Position numbers and translations under genes: made by a program
The notes under the pieces: generated by a model
The model's database searches: none
The model's input: only the letters and a program-made list of their open reading frames with translations
Told to the model about the DNA's origin: nothing
Source of the DNA: Paragonimus westermani
Taxonomy: Eukaryota; Platyhelminthes; Trematoda; Plagiorchiida; Troglotrematidae
Assembly: GCA_008508345.1 (NCBI GenBank)
Contig: QNGE01001263.1
Location: forward strand, 100,088 to 164,087
Length of the DNA stretch: 64,000 nt
Direction of reading: 5' to 3'
Shown: positions 35,111 through 47,535 of the stretch, in pieces
Layout: each line of letters starts with the position of its first letter
Numbering within the stretch: position 1 is the first letter of the stretch

Positions 35111-37902
35111 ATTTCGGTCCAGTTGACCCTAGTTTTGTAAACACCAGAAATATTTAATTGCTGTTATTGTTAGCGTCCGCTTTTATGAAAATTGTGATTA
35201 TCAACATTTCGGGCACTATCCAAAAGAAGGGTGTTCATGCAAAATATTTCGTATGGGTAGAATACCCACAATTTACTGATCACCAGGCCAATAATGAAGC
35301 ATGGTGAATAAAAAGCTTTTCCTACTAATCTGAAAAAGGATGCGTCCACTTAAATATTATCCCGAGCGCCGAAAACAGCGCACATAATTCATTGTCTCAT
35401 ACACGTGGGGACCATCACATGTAAACAAGGAACATTAGCCAAACATTTCTTTCGGGTCGACATTTTTATGGGCTATCGCCGGACACATCTCGTTAATATC
35501 CCGCATATGCTGCCCTTCTCAATAGGGGAAGCATTCAATCTGAAGTTGAATACTGTCTGTGGGCTGTCTCATATTGCCGCCATGGGTAGAAGTGTTTCTT
35601 CGAGTAGCTGAACGAGAGGAAACAAGATGACCTTTAACTGACTCCGTAGGAATCGTTCGAAGTGGACGTGTGGCGTCAACCCGAGTATAAATTGAGCCAC
35701 ACACACTGTCGTTCAGTTCCTTTCGGTGTACAGATGTGGAGTGACAGTTCACACATGTTGGCAACAACACCTACCTCCACGAAACGAGACCCTGACAGCC
35801 GTAGTGAATGAAGAAATACCGCCCTGACAGCGGTCGGTGATGTTACCGAGCATCCTGATGGATAACCCAATAAGAACCACAGAAAGACTGACTACAAGAT
35901 ATCCCAGTAAAAGGTAAAAACATGAATGATGCCTCAACACATCACTTAATACATTTTTTAACGCCCGACCAAAAATGTTGCCGCCTCGATGTTTTGTATA
36001 TAAACAGTGCCAAAGTCGGTCCAAACAAACAGTTACGCAATCATCTGACGGTCCATTAGCGAACAAACGAAAGAAGGCAGATTCTTCGATCGTCAGGCCT
36101 CATATGACAAAGTAACCTCATTAACTGAACAGTCTTTTGGTGTTTTATCATTGACTCGAAACAACCCTTAGCTACAGTGTGTCAGTTAAGTCAAAATCTG
36201 ATATCGTCGTCTCATCCAGCGATGAAAAATGAACCGTTTGAGACGTTGATGGTTCCACGGGAACAACCGGACTAAAACTTGGGTAATTTCGTATTTTGAG
36301 GATATACCTCTCTCTCGTTGGATCGGAGCTTTCGCGCTCATGTAGATTTGCCAGACAACCTATTTTCGGACTAGTTCAAATCTTCGTACATTTAACTCGT
36401 TTGCGGTAAACACATGTAATGTTGCACCTGTATGTCCGCTTAGATCGAATTCGCAACAGGAAGCTGAAACTCCGAACCTGACTATTGGTTTCGTTCTAGA
36501 TTTACTTCAAGCTAATTTCTTAGTTCTGTCGTTGACCCCTGCTGCCCTAAGTATATATTCAGACTAATTTGTGCAATTTCCCTCTAACATCCGAGTCTGT
36601 GATCACATCCGGTTTCTTTCTTTAAAATCACACAGGTTGAATGAACAAGCGATCTGAATATTCAGTTTACTACACATAAACGTCTTTTAGTTCAAAACAC
36701 AAGCTGAACAATTTTTAAAAACATTATCAACAAATCAACATGCTTCTAAAGACTCGATAAAACATTGGGGTTCAAATTTGGATTATTGGAATTACCGTTA
36801 AGTGACAAGGCTGTCCTAGATTCACGGGTACCCGCCAGAATATCCACAACAGACCTTTGAACTACATTGTCCCTCTTTTGCTACAGCGCTGCGAATTTGG
36901 GTAAGGTGCTCGCATAGACTATCTTTCAACGTGAAGTTTACTATTCTTGTCCACCAACAGTATATCGTGGATTGCTTGTTATATCGTTACTGAAGACAGA
37001 CTACACTAAGAGGGAGTTTAGCAAAAAGACGAAGGAAATCATTGGCTAACAGAAGTCTGTCAGACAGGGGTTATACCATGACAACACGTCGGTAACTCCG
37101 TAAGGCGTCTAGATTGCACCAAAGTTAGAGCTGATACTCTAAGGTGGTAGAGACAACTGAGACACGATTACTACCAGTTACAACGTTGATGGTAAGTAAG
37201 AGACAAGCTGAACGTGTGCAACTAAACGAAACAAAGGGTAACAGGTCATGGGTCAAATGTACATAGGTAGAGGTCAACATTAGGCCCGAATTGCCAGTTA
37301 GTGCAGATCAGGGACGCGTGAACAAAATGGACAGAATTGAAATCGATATGATCCGTCAGATAGGTCGGGTCAATTGTATTTGGGGTGAACAGATAGGGAA
37401 ATCATAACTCTGATGTGATAAGATTGTCGTCGCATCCAACCTTTAATATCAACGACAGTACTGAAAACAGCCGGATAATTATTATTTCGCGATTGTGCAT
37501 CAGAAGAGAGAATAAACCTACCACCCAATGGAAGAATGGCTGAGATATCCAGATATGAAAACTTTGTTCAGACTTCAAATTAATATATTCAAAAACAGGG
37601 GCCAGACATGAGATCTTCAATATCCTACAGGAACAATTGGTTGCGGAGGCCAACGAAATTCTGAGAGCCCGACGCACCGCAAACGGTCCCAACAATCTTA
37701 ACAAATCAAGGTTACGATTCCCCCATCTGTTTCTCTCAAACACAACTGAAACTTTCACCGATCTGTCTGGCAGACCATAATAATTTCATTTCTGTCCACT
37801 TTGTTAACGGGTCCGTGATCGGCACTAATTAGGAATTCGGACCTAATATTGGTAACCACCTGTGTATATTTGACCTATGACCTGTTATCATTTGCTTCTT
37901 CA

Positions 37903-38082
37903 GGACAGCAAGAAGACATGCATTGCGAGACGCAAGCATTTCGTCTATTCTCATCAGTCGGTTACATAAAACATTCCGTCATATAGGTTAACCGCGTAGC
38001 CTCAAAACAATGAAATGAACGAAATTCACATAGTCACAGTCAGGATTCACTGACACGGTAATTAAATTGACTGCGTCAGTAC
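37903..38082 (-). repeat. PLE inverted repeat, left copy (180 nt)
   Basis: Starts GGACAGCAAGAAGAC and ends GCGTCAGTAC; the partner is 38784-38963. It contains the minus-strand motif at 37920-37965. Confidence 0.88.
37920..37965 (-). ncRNA. Hammerhead ribozyme-like motif
   Basis: The minus strand reads CCGA, core CTGATGA, an eight-base stem II position (GAATAGAC, only the outer pair forms), GAA, stem III ATGC-TT-GCGT, then C and TCGC. Core bases are all present, stem III keeps its pairing with one G:U, and stem I has three pairs. The weak stem II makes present activity uncertain. Confidence 0.55.
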
Positions 38083-38179
38083 ATTCTGTCAACAAACGGT
38101 CGGTGCGTGACGCTTGATCAACATTGCCCCGGGGAACGCAAACTATCTAGGGTTGTGTCCGACTGCGCAATGGGACAGT

Positions 38180-38770
38180 GAACGAAGTGGCAGGGTCAAC
38201 CACATGACCTATTGCCATCAGATGTTTCGCCATCGAGGACGCCGGATTTCTGTTCGCGTGTTGGTATGCTCACCCGCATTGAGTCACTGTTTGTACTAAC
38301 CACTCGCGGATTTGCTCTACCTTCCTCTGCGGAAAATTTCAGTCCGTTCTGCCAATGTATGAACCAACACAACTGCAGGTCAACTGGTAGATAACGTGAG
38401 AGACAGAGTTTTTCGTGACAGAACAATCGGGACAGTGGAGATTCATCCCACAGGTGGAGAGCAACAAGCGCAATTCCGCTGCGGGATATGTGCGATCAAT
38501 AGCAGATTTCAACTCTCGACTTGCATAGGTAATATTGTGGTCACGTGTGTGAGGAAGGTTGATAGAAACCTGCTTTTTCGGCACTAAATGTGGTTGGGAG
38601 GCAGTCACTCGTTCCTGACAATAAATTTCAATAAATTTGGCCGGATACCCATCCGCGATAGGTGACACGGAGATTTCGACGAGTGGTGTTCAACTGACGT
38701 AAACGATTTATAAATTGATCAGAATCGGTGAATACTAGAATGTCGTCGACATACCGCCACGTACCGTCCT
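38180..38770 (-). pseudogene. PLE RT end and GIY-YIG endonuclease remnant
   Basis: The RT end (YVDDILVF) lies near 38.75 kb. The frame at 38668-38339 then reads RELKSAIDRTYPAAELRLLL, CPDCSVTKNSVSHVIYQLTC and SCVGSYIGRTD, the complete Cys-rich lead and the GxYIGRT core. A shifted frame continues (38426-38196) with further endonuclease-side sequence. Compared with 26.7 kb this copy preserves SYIGRT intact. Frame shifts before and after make it non-functional. Confidence 0.82.
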
Positions 38771-38783
38771 TTGCTGGCAAAAG

Positions 38784-38963
38784 GTACTGATGCAATCAAT
38801 TTCGTTGTCGTGGCAGTGAATCTTGATTGCACCTATGTGAATTTCGTTCATTTCATTGTTTTGATGTTACGCGCTTAACCTACATAACCGAATGTTTTAT
38901 GTAACCGACTGATGAAATTGAGCGAAATGCTTGCATCTGGCAATGTATGTCTTCTGGCTGTCC
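38784..38963 (+). repeat. PLE inverted repeat, right copy (180 nt)
   Basis: Reverse complement of the left copy; its inner end joins the RT fragment. It holds the plus-strand motif at 38904-38942. Confidence 0.88.
38904..38942 (+). ncRNA. Hammerhead ribozyme-like motif
   Basis: Reads ACCGA, core CTGATGA, AATTGAGC, GAA, stem III ATGC-TT-GCAT (four perfect pairs), C, TGGCA. The core is intact and stem III perfect, but stem II does not pair and stem I has only two or three pairs, so it is probably a decayed ribozyme. Confidence 0.5.
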
Positions 38964-40224
38964 TGGTGGACTGGATAAAGGGAACTCAGAGTTTCAAATT
39001 TCTCAAACGTGGGCTCTCTCCATACATTACGCGAGGTTTGAACCCTTTGCTTCGTCTAGTTGTACACTTCCAGCGTGTCTCTTACCTACCATCACAGTTT
39101 TGATCGGTTTATCGTGTCTAGTGTAGCTTCTGTGCCAGGAGTGAGACGTTACCAATGGAACAAACGATCGATTGCTCATGAGTTATCCTGAAAGTAATAA
39201 TGTTCAATCGGCCTGAACTCTACTCAAAACGTTTCGGCAGGTTCAGTTGCTTTCTAAGAGTGAAGGGAATGAAGCGGGTTTTAATCGCCAAAGTTTTTCT
39301 GACAAACCTACATCAAAATTTGAATGGTAGCTATCCGTCAACCTTGTACGGATTCAGTAACGTCCCTTGAGAACGGCACACACCGCTCACTCTTATCTTA
39401 TGACAATCGATATCATGCCTCCGTGACTGATGCAGATTCGCAACTGTAATAAGTCCGGTTCAAGGACACAGGCTAATAGAAGACAATAGTAGGAGCTTAA
39501 AGTATGAAACCTTTTTATTTAAATGCAGCTAGTTCGTATCAATGTGCCTTGAGGTCGCCGATGAACAGTAAGGTTATAAGTGTGAATGAGTCGACATCTG
39601 CAAAATAGACTACGGGTTTAATCGTTCACCTTTAATAATACGCTGAACTGCAGGCAATGTTGATCATAGAAAGCTGTGGCTCCAGGAGCAGACATGGTTT
39701 ATAATTAACAGTTTACTGGTAACTCTATTCAACGATATACAGTACGTCGTCATTGTTCCTCTTTGCGAATTGCACCAGTCCTCTCCAGCATCAGTAAGGC
39801 CTATTAGACATAACAGACGATCAGTTAGTATTCTCACTGCGTGGTTTATCCAACTTAGTTTATGCATCTTTAAAAAAACTGAGCGTATGTAATTGTTGAC
39901 TCTCGCCTCCAGCTTTCTACATACCGACCTCAACACTGTTCACTCTTCGTTGTCACCCGAAGAGTAATTCATCTTTCATAGTCCTTTTATACAACCGCCC
40001 TTTAGGCATTAAGAAAAATGGGCTGTATTTGTATGAACCGACGGGCACTTAGAAGTAAAATTACCCGCCTTGGATCCCTTATTTTCGCCGTTTTTTTCTT
40101 GTTTCATGGACTAACCAACAACGTCCACAATTTCTAGTGATACACAATCAAACCTATTGTCTGAACTACAAACACCATTCACAATACTATGCAAGTTAAG
40201 CTACCTTAGATCACAGTAACTCAC

Positions 40225-40396
40225 CTTCCGGACAACTTGGCTCTTCGTACACTGTCATAGTTTTACATCTCAAGTTCTCGCCGCTTCCATCGATCCATAC
40301 ATACATTAATTGTATTTTGTCTTCTGGTTGTGGAAGTTCATAGTAACGAGCCAAAAGAGTTTTGCCATCCGTAGAAGTCAATTTAACCGGCGACAT
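40225..40396 (-). CDS. Glutamine synthetase coding exon 1 (start codon)
   Basis: This exon encodes residues 1-57. It starts [20 protein letters not shown] and continues [20 protein letters not shown], the beta-grasp opening typical of eukaryotic GSII, which has no signal or transit peptide here. The ATG at 40396 gives an N-terminus of the expected length, and upstream sequence shows no in-frame extension that resembles the family. The exon ends in PSCPE plus one base, with donor AG|GTGAGT. Confidence 0.96.
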
Positions 40397-41214
40397 GTTC
40401 GGCGAACGAATTTCAGAGTTACTGAGCTTTTAGAGCACTCAGTTTAAAACTGGAGGTTCACTGAAATGGCGCTAAAGCAATATCCTTCTGGTCGATCAGT
40501 ACTGCATAAATGACCTCCCTGTATGATTGGTCCATACGATCGAAGTTATGTTCGGCCCTAGACAGGCCTGGCAATGATTGGCTACCACATATTTGATCAC
40601 AAGTCGAGGCAGCCTTGAGCGACCATCTCAACACAAAAATCAACTGTATCTGGCCAACAACAGCCGAGTCCTCATTTACACCCGGGGAAATATCTGGACA
40701 ATTAGTAGCTTCAAGCACCACAAAATGAATTCAAATAAAATCTATATAACCAGGGCGACAAGACACTGAAAAATGCACCAACAGCCTATTTGGCTTCAAC
40801 CTAACAGACATCCTCACTACCGTTTCGCTTCACACGAACTTCACCTTTGCAAACTTGTGACCAGGAACCACTGGAATCACACTCAAACACACTCGAGTAT
40901 GGGGGTTCAGTTCGACGAGAAGTGACTAGGAAGCCCCTGGAAATACAAAGGCTCCAATCGATTGTGAGTGATAATCAACCTGTATCGACCAAAATCCTCT
41001 ATTGCGAACTAGTAGACAAAACATAATTCAAGAAATAAACCATTTCTGCTAATTCAGCTTGATCAAAAGTCGTAGTCGTAGGGTCATCGATTGGAGTTAA
41101 CAAGACAGTTATTCTGTCTCCTTTCGAGGTGACCGGGCAGTCTGATCATTACCTACGAGCGCGTGTGGCTGACCATTTGGATGTAATAATTGTGTCACAC
41201 CCTAACACGTGGTT

Positions 41215-41285
41215 AACAGAGCAGTGATCAACATGGCTAGCACATGAAGGCTTGTCTCCGCAGTCCTGATTGCGGGAACATTGAC
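41215..41285 (+). repeat. tRNA-derived SINE-like unit
   Basis: AGAGCAGTGATCAACATGG (A-box-like) followed about 30 nt later by CAGTCCTGATTGCGG aligns with the unit at 22484-22545. The B box is eroded. Confidence 0.4.
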
Positions 41286-41403
41286 TGGAGCCAACATGAT
41301 AGTTATTACCTCTAGTCTGGATGTGATAAAAAAATCTTAGTGCGCCCCACAGTTGAACGTAGCTGACCGTTTGCATATGATGACAGTCGTACCTAATATG
41401 AGG

Positions 41404-41470
41404 TCAGTGGCGCAGTGATTAACAGGGTTGCCTCATGAGAGTGTGATTGTTTGCAAATTCCAATTGTGTA
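41404..41470 (+). repeat. tRNA-derived SINE-like unit
   Basis: TCAGTGGCGCAGTGATTAAC is a good A box, and TTTGCAAATTCC is a degenerate B box. Same family as the 22.3/22.5 kb units, and in tandem with the piece at 41.2 kb. Confidence 0.5.
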
Positions 41471-44400
41471 AAAGACATGTGCCAACGCAGAAATCCCGTC
41501 TAGTGACTCTTTTCTAAAGAGGATCTCTGTAAAGACTATAGGGGTACAAATGCAACTGATAGCGAACGATGCTTAGATTAATCCCAACATAACCCTGTAC
41601 CACTTTACGGTAATATCGTAATACGTTAACGATACGGTAAAAAAAATCTCGTGCATTTTAAACTCCTGGACAACATATATCCTGTAGGCAGCAAACAAGT
41701 TTCATATTCAGATATGTGTGTACCTGCCAGTGGCAAAATTGACACAGTTTTGCTTCTCAGTGCTTCTCGGTGCATAGTTAAGTGGATTTTTAATGAGGTG
41801 CAGTCTGGTTGTTCACACCTCAGCTAGTTTTTCGTGTTAACCCTCTGGAGATCATCATAATTGACAGTATGAGGTGGTCACTTCATCCCAATGATGTTTC
41901 CATCAAAGTTTCCTTTCTTGTGACATGTATTACTCAAATGATTTTTGACCGAATTTGTGCTCCCTGCCGAACTGATCGAATTTACTGGTTGTTTTATAAG
42001 ATTCACACTTCTGCTAGATCCCTAAAACTGCTATCATGCTACAAATGAATTATTGTTGAACGATAGTCTACATTATCTGCGTATACCTAAACTAAATTAC
42101 CCATAGAGTTTATTTTGCATGACGAGGAGCTTTAGGGGTAAATTCTTGTCCTTAAGACGTTATTCTATTTGTTACCTTTCAGCAGATCCGCACTTGACTT
42201 TCCTAGCCCCTTTTCTGACGCAAGGAAAATAGAAAACTGGAAGAACTGACTTTAATGAGAAGTTTCGCAAACTGGATAGCAAAATGAATTTCAGGTGATA
42301 CATGGTAATGTGTTCAACAAACTATCAGTTCGATCGGTCTGTAAATTAGGTGGAAATAAGCAACGAATGGCAAGCTAATTCAACATGATGTCGAAATGCT
42401 TGCATATTTCACCAAAATGAATCAGACTAGTTTATTATGCAACAGGACGCAGTTTATAATAGTTACGTTAATAGAAAAGTTTTCCCATTAGCGATCGATC
42501 CTGAGTTGCCTGTGTCAACTGAATGTCGTTTTTCGGCAACTTTGGCACAGACGGATAAACACCGACGAACATTCAAGGTAGTCTGTGTATATACTGTAAC
42601 AGATCTTAAGTGAGTGGATACTAGTTCATTGGATTATTCTCTGCATATGGGTTCATACATCTGTACCTGTTTCACTGGCGGCCTAGAAAAGTGTTAGACG
42701 GTTTACACATGCTCGGTGAATGCTAGTACAAATAGATGAACAGAAACTTGGAAAAGACCACTGATGTGTAGACATGTTAGCGTACAAGATTGACACATGC
42801 TGGAGCGACAGTCTGACAAAATTACGTTTGTTAATCTGTGAAATTCGGTCAGAAGCGCTATTATAACACTTGTAGTAAGAGTTGTCTTTCGTTTGTGTGG
42901 GTTATAAGACGGATACAAATTTGAACACAGAGTTCGTTGGTGTGTTCTAACCAGCAGGGCGGTTCTGTTTACATAGCAGCGACCTACTTCAAGCTCCCGT
43001 TTTAATCATTGCCTCCTCAAGCTACTTTTGTTCCGTAGAGCGTGGTCTGTTATTTAGTGGCCGTGTGCGCGCGTCAAATTTTAAGCGAGGACTCTGCCGT
43101 TTTGCAATGCATTACCATCTGACCTTTTATGGATAGCCCTTTTGGTCGAGGTGTCTTACGTCAGTCCCTTGACTTCTTACAGATCATTGTGTGATTGCGT
43201 ACGGTATAAACCAACTACATTCCAACAATGTGGGTGATGAGAATTTAGATTCGTTTCCACATATGGGCGGGGATATGAGGGTGGGAATAGTGGGAATGAG
43301 ATCAGAGTGAATGTCTTCATTAATCCGTTCCAACAGATATATTGTCATTTGGTTATTGCGCCTCCCAGTGCACAGTTGGCAGACAAACTATAGTGACCGG
43401 AACTCAGTGTTGTAAACTATGACTGTACGGTAGTTAGTTTCCTGTCGTCATGGTAGTAGTCAACAGGACTTTCAGGGTTAATGTACACCATTTCACGGTC
43501 AATTGTTTTAAGTAGACTGCTGAGTGCTGCAAGTTAAACAATTTTGTGAAGTTTTCATGTAGTCCATTTAACTTACAACTTGCCATATCTTCATATAAAC
43601 GTCACAGGGTCGCACTGGTCACATGACAGCACTGTACAATCCATGGACGAATAAGAGGCAAATACTGTTCATATGGAACTGAATTGTTTTGTATGCAAAT
43701 ATCCTAGTCCTTGAAAAAGAGGTTGTGATGTGTGGACTCATGCGGTTTACCAGGTCATATATTTTGAACATTGCGTCTCTTGGATTCATTTTGCCAATAG
43801 AGGAATATATATATTACGAGATGTATGCTAATGAGTACGTTCTACCCTAGTTCTCATCAATCGAGCACATAAAATTTTCACATAAACATTCGATCTCAGT
43901 CAATATGAGACCAATTGGTATGTCAACACGTGTATGACGAGTTTTGTGGACGATGTGTATGCCGTCTTTAGCGATCTCAGAAATGCCTATATGAACTTTT
44001 TGTCTGCCAATTACGAATCCTATGCTGAAAGTTAGTAAAAAGCTTTAGTTCAAGTATCACAGTCTTATTAAGGGTGCAAGTTTTCCCTCCATTACATGAG
44101 TGATCAGTGAAAACAAATCCTTCATTTGCTAGACTTTCCAGTATCTCATGTAGCTACCTTTGAAGACAAGTTTGGTGTTTTTCTTTGTCAGGTCTCCAGT
44201 AAACGGTTGAGTGTTATCGAGTGGCTCAGCTAACTTAGTTGTAAATTGACCAGATGAATGACCAGATGAATCACGTAGCAGGGATTTCTCCAGTTTCGTT
44301 CTAAACTGAGGTAATCAGAATTAGATTTTAGAAAAACGGTTTTGTCTTAGCTCACTACCGAGTATGGGTGAACGATCACGCCTAATTATGTAATGCGTGC

Positions 44401-45868
44401 TCATAATGTGCCAGCCCTCCCGTATGCATAACGGAATCTATCAGATGATTGAATATGTGAATGGCTGACAAAACTTTTGGCGTGTGTTGCTAAATTACCG
44501 TAGAATGGACAAAAGTTCACCCGAAGTATATTGCTGAGACTGGAATCAGTCCTCCGTAATGACGACATTTTTGCGAGTGCTGGAGTGAATATAGTCTTCT
44601 TAAGAGAAACAATTCTGTTACATTCGACTTTTGTTCCGTACACAGATTTGACAACATTTTTTTTGGTAGCACTGGAAATTTCAGTAACGATGGTTCTCCA
44701 GTGATTATCTAGACTGGATTCATGCGAACTGTTTGAGCAGTACTCAGTGTAATTTCGTGAACATAATTAATTCATATCATCTTCTGATTACTATGATCAG
44801 GCGGGGCTGGAAATTCTGTGTTGTTAATATCGTCAGACACTTCGGTGAACGTTTAATCAAAACAAAGAGGTTCTTGTTTTGCATCTGTAAAATCTCTTAT
44901 TGACCCGAAACTTAGACGGCGATTGAAGACGGTTATGCACTAACTGCAGGGTCTGTAGTGTAACGTTTCGGACGACTGAAATCGCCTATCTTTCAAATGA
45001 TAGTTACTGTTAGTTCGGTTCGAAAGTACCCATTAAAGTCATGAAAACCACAACGTAGTGAACAAAACTCGTTTGTTGTCTGATCATCAGGCTAATTACA
45101 GCAAAGTAAGTATGAGAACGGCAACCAGGATTAACAGGAATATCGAACAATAGAGGTTACGGACTGCGTGTTTACAGCTAAGCATCCACTGTTTCCATGC
45201 TGCCCTCCGTCATTGTGATGACAGTGAGGCAAATTTATTGTGAAACCCTATACTAGACTCTGGGTCTGGTGCTTGGAGGTATTTTATGGTGGCAACCCTT
45301 CAATACATGTGCATGAGAGCAGACAGCAGGCCAAGCTGCGGCCGTCTGTGTTAATTCTATCGTGAAAATACACATTTTCAAAAAAAGGGTAAAGGGAGGA
45401 ATAGACAGCTAGGGCCATTCATGGTGCTAAGATCAATCGGTGATCCAGGTCTCACACTAATTGTGTACAAGCATCAGGTTGTCAAGGCAAGCAGTTTCGG
45501 TCTAATGATGTTCACCCGATTGGTCAGGGCTTTGTGTTCCGGTAGACTGCTCTCATGTTTAAGCACGCAGAGTTACTGCCTGTGACACGGTTTGTTTGTT
45601 CCGAAATCATTAACTTCTCCGAATCGACAGAGTTGGCGAGTGAGTGTCTTTGGCAGTGGAATTTTCACATAGACTATGAAGCCTCGTTGGGAACTTCGAA
45701 GCGTTTAAACGCGTGAGAAAAAAACTTACAATTGTTCTTTATCTTTTTCTCACCAACAAGTGAACACGCACCGTCCAGTTGTGCTCTTGTTCATGCTCTT
45801 GAAAGTTGCGCCTCAGAACATAACAAAGTTTGACTGTCGCTGTAAAAAATCCAACTCATTAAATCTGG

Positions 45869-45906
45869 TGTACTCCTCCAAAGAGTTTGCTCTTTGGAAG
45901 AGTACA
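45869..45906. other. 38-bp hairpin with a 17-bp stem
   Basis: TGTACTCCTCCAAAGAG, loop TTTG, then its reverse complement with one mismatch. No neighbouring gene end; function unknown. Confidence 0.5.
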
Positions 45907-47237
45907 AACGTACAGTTGTGTGACATACTTTAGGCCTGAGATGCATTCGAATGATTGGTCCGTATCATTACCTCCGAGGCCATTTAGTGAAGCTACACCA
46001 TCAGATGCACCAAATGAACTGAAGTCGACCGTCTTTTAATGTAAGCGTATGTCAAATCTGCAACACTTCGCATTAATATGTCATGACTGCAATGTCATCG
46101 AATGATTTCGAAGAAAGGGTTAACACATGTTTACGACACAATTCCGGGTTCTCGAGCATGTGATCGTTTAGGCTAGTTTGATTGGTGTACAACCTTCAAA
46201 GCATGCACTTGCAACTAATCATCCGCGCTAATACACATTTTTCACGTCCATGCCCGTGTTGTACTTGAATTTCTGTTTTAAGTTTATGTTGCTTCGTTGC
46301 ATTTAGTGTTTCTTAACAGGAAACTTTCGCATGCATTCGTACTCCATTAATGTATGTTAGTTTAACACTCTACATCACAGATTCAAGTGTAGATATACAG
46401 TTATGAGCTTCTTCTGATCCGACGGCTGGCTGAAATCCTGACTGGGCAGTCAATCCCTTGGATTACTTGGTGCATTCCACATGAGTTGGGCGGGTAGATG
46501 AGTTCACCTCTAAGCTTCCTGTATAACTGTACAGCACAGCTGATAGAGTGTTTTGTGCACTCCGTTTCTGTTACCGATTCGAATTCTGACACAGCCGAGG
46601 TGTTTCACAAGTGGGTCTCCTCTAAAGTGAGTAATATCTATATACGTATCTTATTGTCCCTTTTGTGAAGCGGATAAATGGAACCCATTGTTTTCGCGGG
46701 GTTTCGGTGAAATTTGGGTAATCTACGGTCATGTGTACAAACTTTTCATTTCAGTAGATCACTGTATATTGCCAAAATCTAAATGAATATTCTTGAGTTC
46801 ACTACCCCACGCAACGTCAGACGGACCATGAAACAACCAAAAGTCCACAGTACTTAACGAAACGTTAATGAAACATTCATGAACCCTGCTCCTCACATCA
46901 TGTGTCCCGTTCATATGCTCTCTAGCCACTATTAATTTAACCTCCTAGGGTTTATCAGACTGCAGGCGGATTCACGTCACCATCTGTCATCCTTACGGTA
47001 TCTGTTATGTGTCCAATATGACATTGTATCCTCATCTTCAATATAACCGCTGATTTAATACTTGAACCGGTAATTTGTGATTATTTAAATGAGACGCTAA
47101 ATTTCGAATAATCACCCAACCCGAAACCCTTTGAAAATCGCGAACTATTACAGCAACCACTTCTGTAAGGCCTGGAGATAAACCCAACGCATCCACTGTA
47201 AGCCCCGGAACTGTGATCCTGGCATTAAAATCCAGAG

Positions 47238-47535
47238 TCCAAACCAAAGGGCTTACCCAACGGGCACGTCCTATAACCGAGTCGGGTGAACAAACAAGCC
47301 CAGTACACCGGTGAAAGCGTAGCCAGATTAGCAAGCCATAGAAGCTTGTGCAGCCAGGTGGACCTTGATGGTCAAAGCGCCGGGACGATAGAGTCCAGTT
47401 AGTGTACTGAAAATGCGCATATCCCCCCCTACCCAAAGCGAGCTAATCAGGCTGTGGTTTCAGCGGTTTGTTGTGCCCGTTCGCTCCCCCGACTTGGTTG
47501 GGCGGCGTGCCCGCTGAGTTAGCCCTTTGATTTGA
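47238..47535. mobile_element. Foldback/MITE-like element with about 75-bp terminal inverted repeats
   Basis: The left end (CAAAGGGCTTACCCAACGGG, then CACG and AACCGAGTCGGG) matches the reverse complement of the right end (CAAAGGGCTAACTCAGCGGG, then CACG and AACCAAGTCGGG). The match runs about 75 nt at roughly 70-75% by eye. The 298-bp unit is GC-richer than its flanks and has no transposase frame. A non-autonomous DNA element is the simplest reading; a compound SINE is possible. Confidence 0.6.

Larger units (their letters stand above)
37903..38963 (-). mobile_element. Penelope-like element remnant between 180-bp inverted repeats
   Basis: Inverted repeats 37903-38082 and 38784-38963 are each 180 nt and align end to end without gaps at clearly high identity. 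They enclose about 700 bp coding on the minus strand. From 38.76 kb down, the frame reads WRYVDDILVFTDSDQFINRL (RT palm end), then the linker and Cys-rich GIY-YIG lead. Each repeat contains a hammerhead-like motif. Only the RT active-site end and the first half of the endonuclease remain, so it cannot act alone. Confidence 0.85.
29455..40224 (-). other. Glutamine synthetase intron 1
   Basis: The largest intron, about 10.8 kb, with donor AG|GTGAGT and acceptor TCTTTAG. It holds the C-rich tract at 29950-30520, the two facing PLE remnants (32741-35110) and the PLE remnant with 180-bp inverted repeats (37903-38963). Stretches 30.5-32.7, 35.1-37.9 and 39.0-40.2 kb show no recognised feature. Confidence 0.8.
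12435..40396 (-). other. Glutamine synthetase gene, seven coding exons (whole locus)
   Basis: Glutamine synthetase (GSII type, EC 6.3.1.2) makes glutamine from glutamate, ammonia and ATP in the cytosol and forms decamers in animals. Joined exons (172, 162, 147, 128, 203, 140 and 143 nt) total 1095 nt, that is 364 codons plus TAG, close to the roughly 373 residues of the human enzyme. Every junction keeps the frame and falls inside conserved protein sequence. The N-terminal beta-grasp domain (exons 1-2) and the catalytic domain (exons 3-7) are complete, with no stop or missing core motif. Five introns are GT-AG and intron 3 is GC-AG. Introns measure about 10.8, 5.0, 2.1, 2.0, 2.2 and 4.8 kb and carry most of the transposon remnants of the window. 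A 5' UTR exon or promoter was not identified. Confidence 0.97.
40400..47230. other. Intergenic region above the glutamine synthetase start
   Basis: It should contain the 5' UTR and promoter of glutamine synthetase, but no core promoter element could be assigned. SINE-like units lie near 41.2 and 41.4 kb and a hairpin at 45869-45906. No coding domain was recognised elsewhere. Confidence 0.5.

Noticed and set aside
45869..45906. Transcription terminator
   Set aside because: Hairpin terminators with T runs are bacterial; this sits in eukaryotic intergenic DNA without a nearby gene end.
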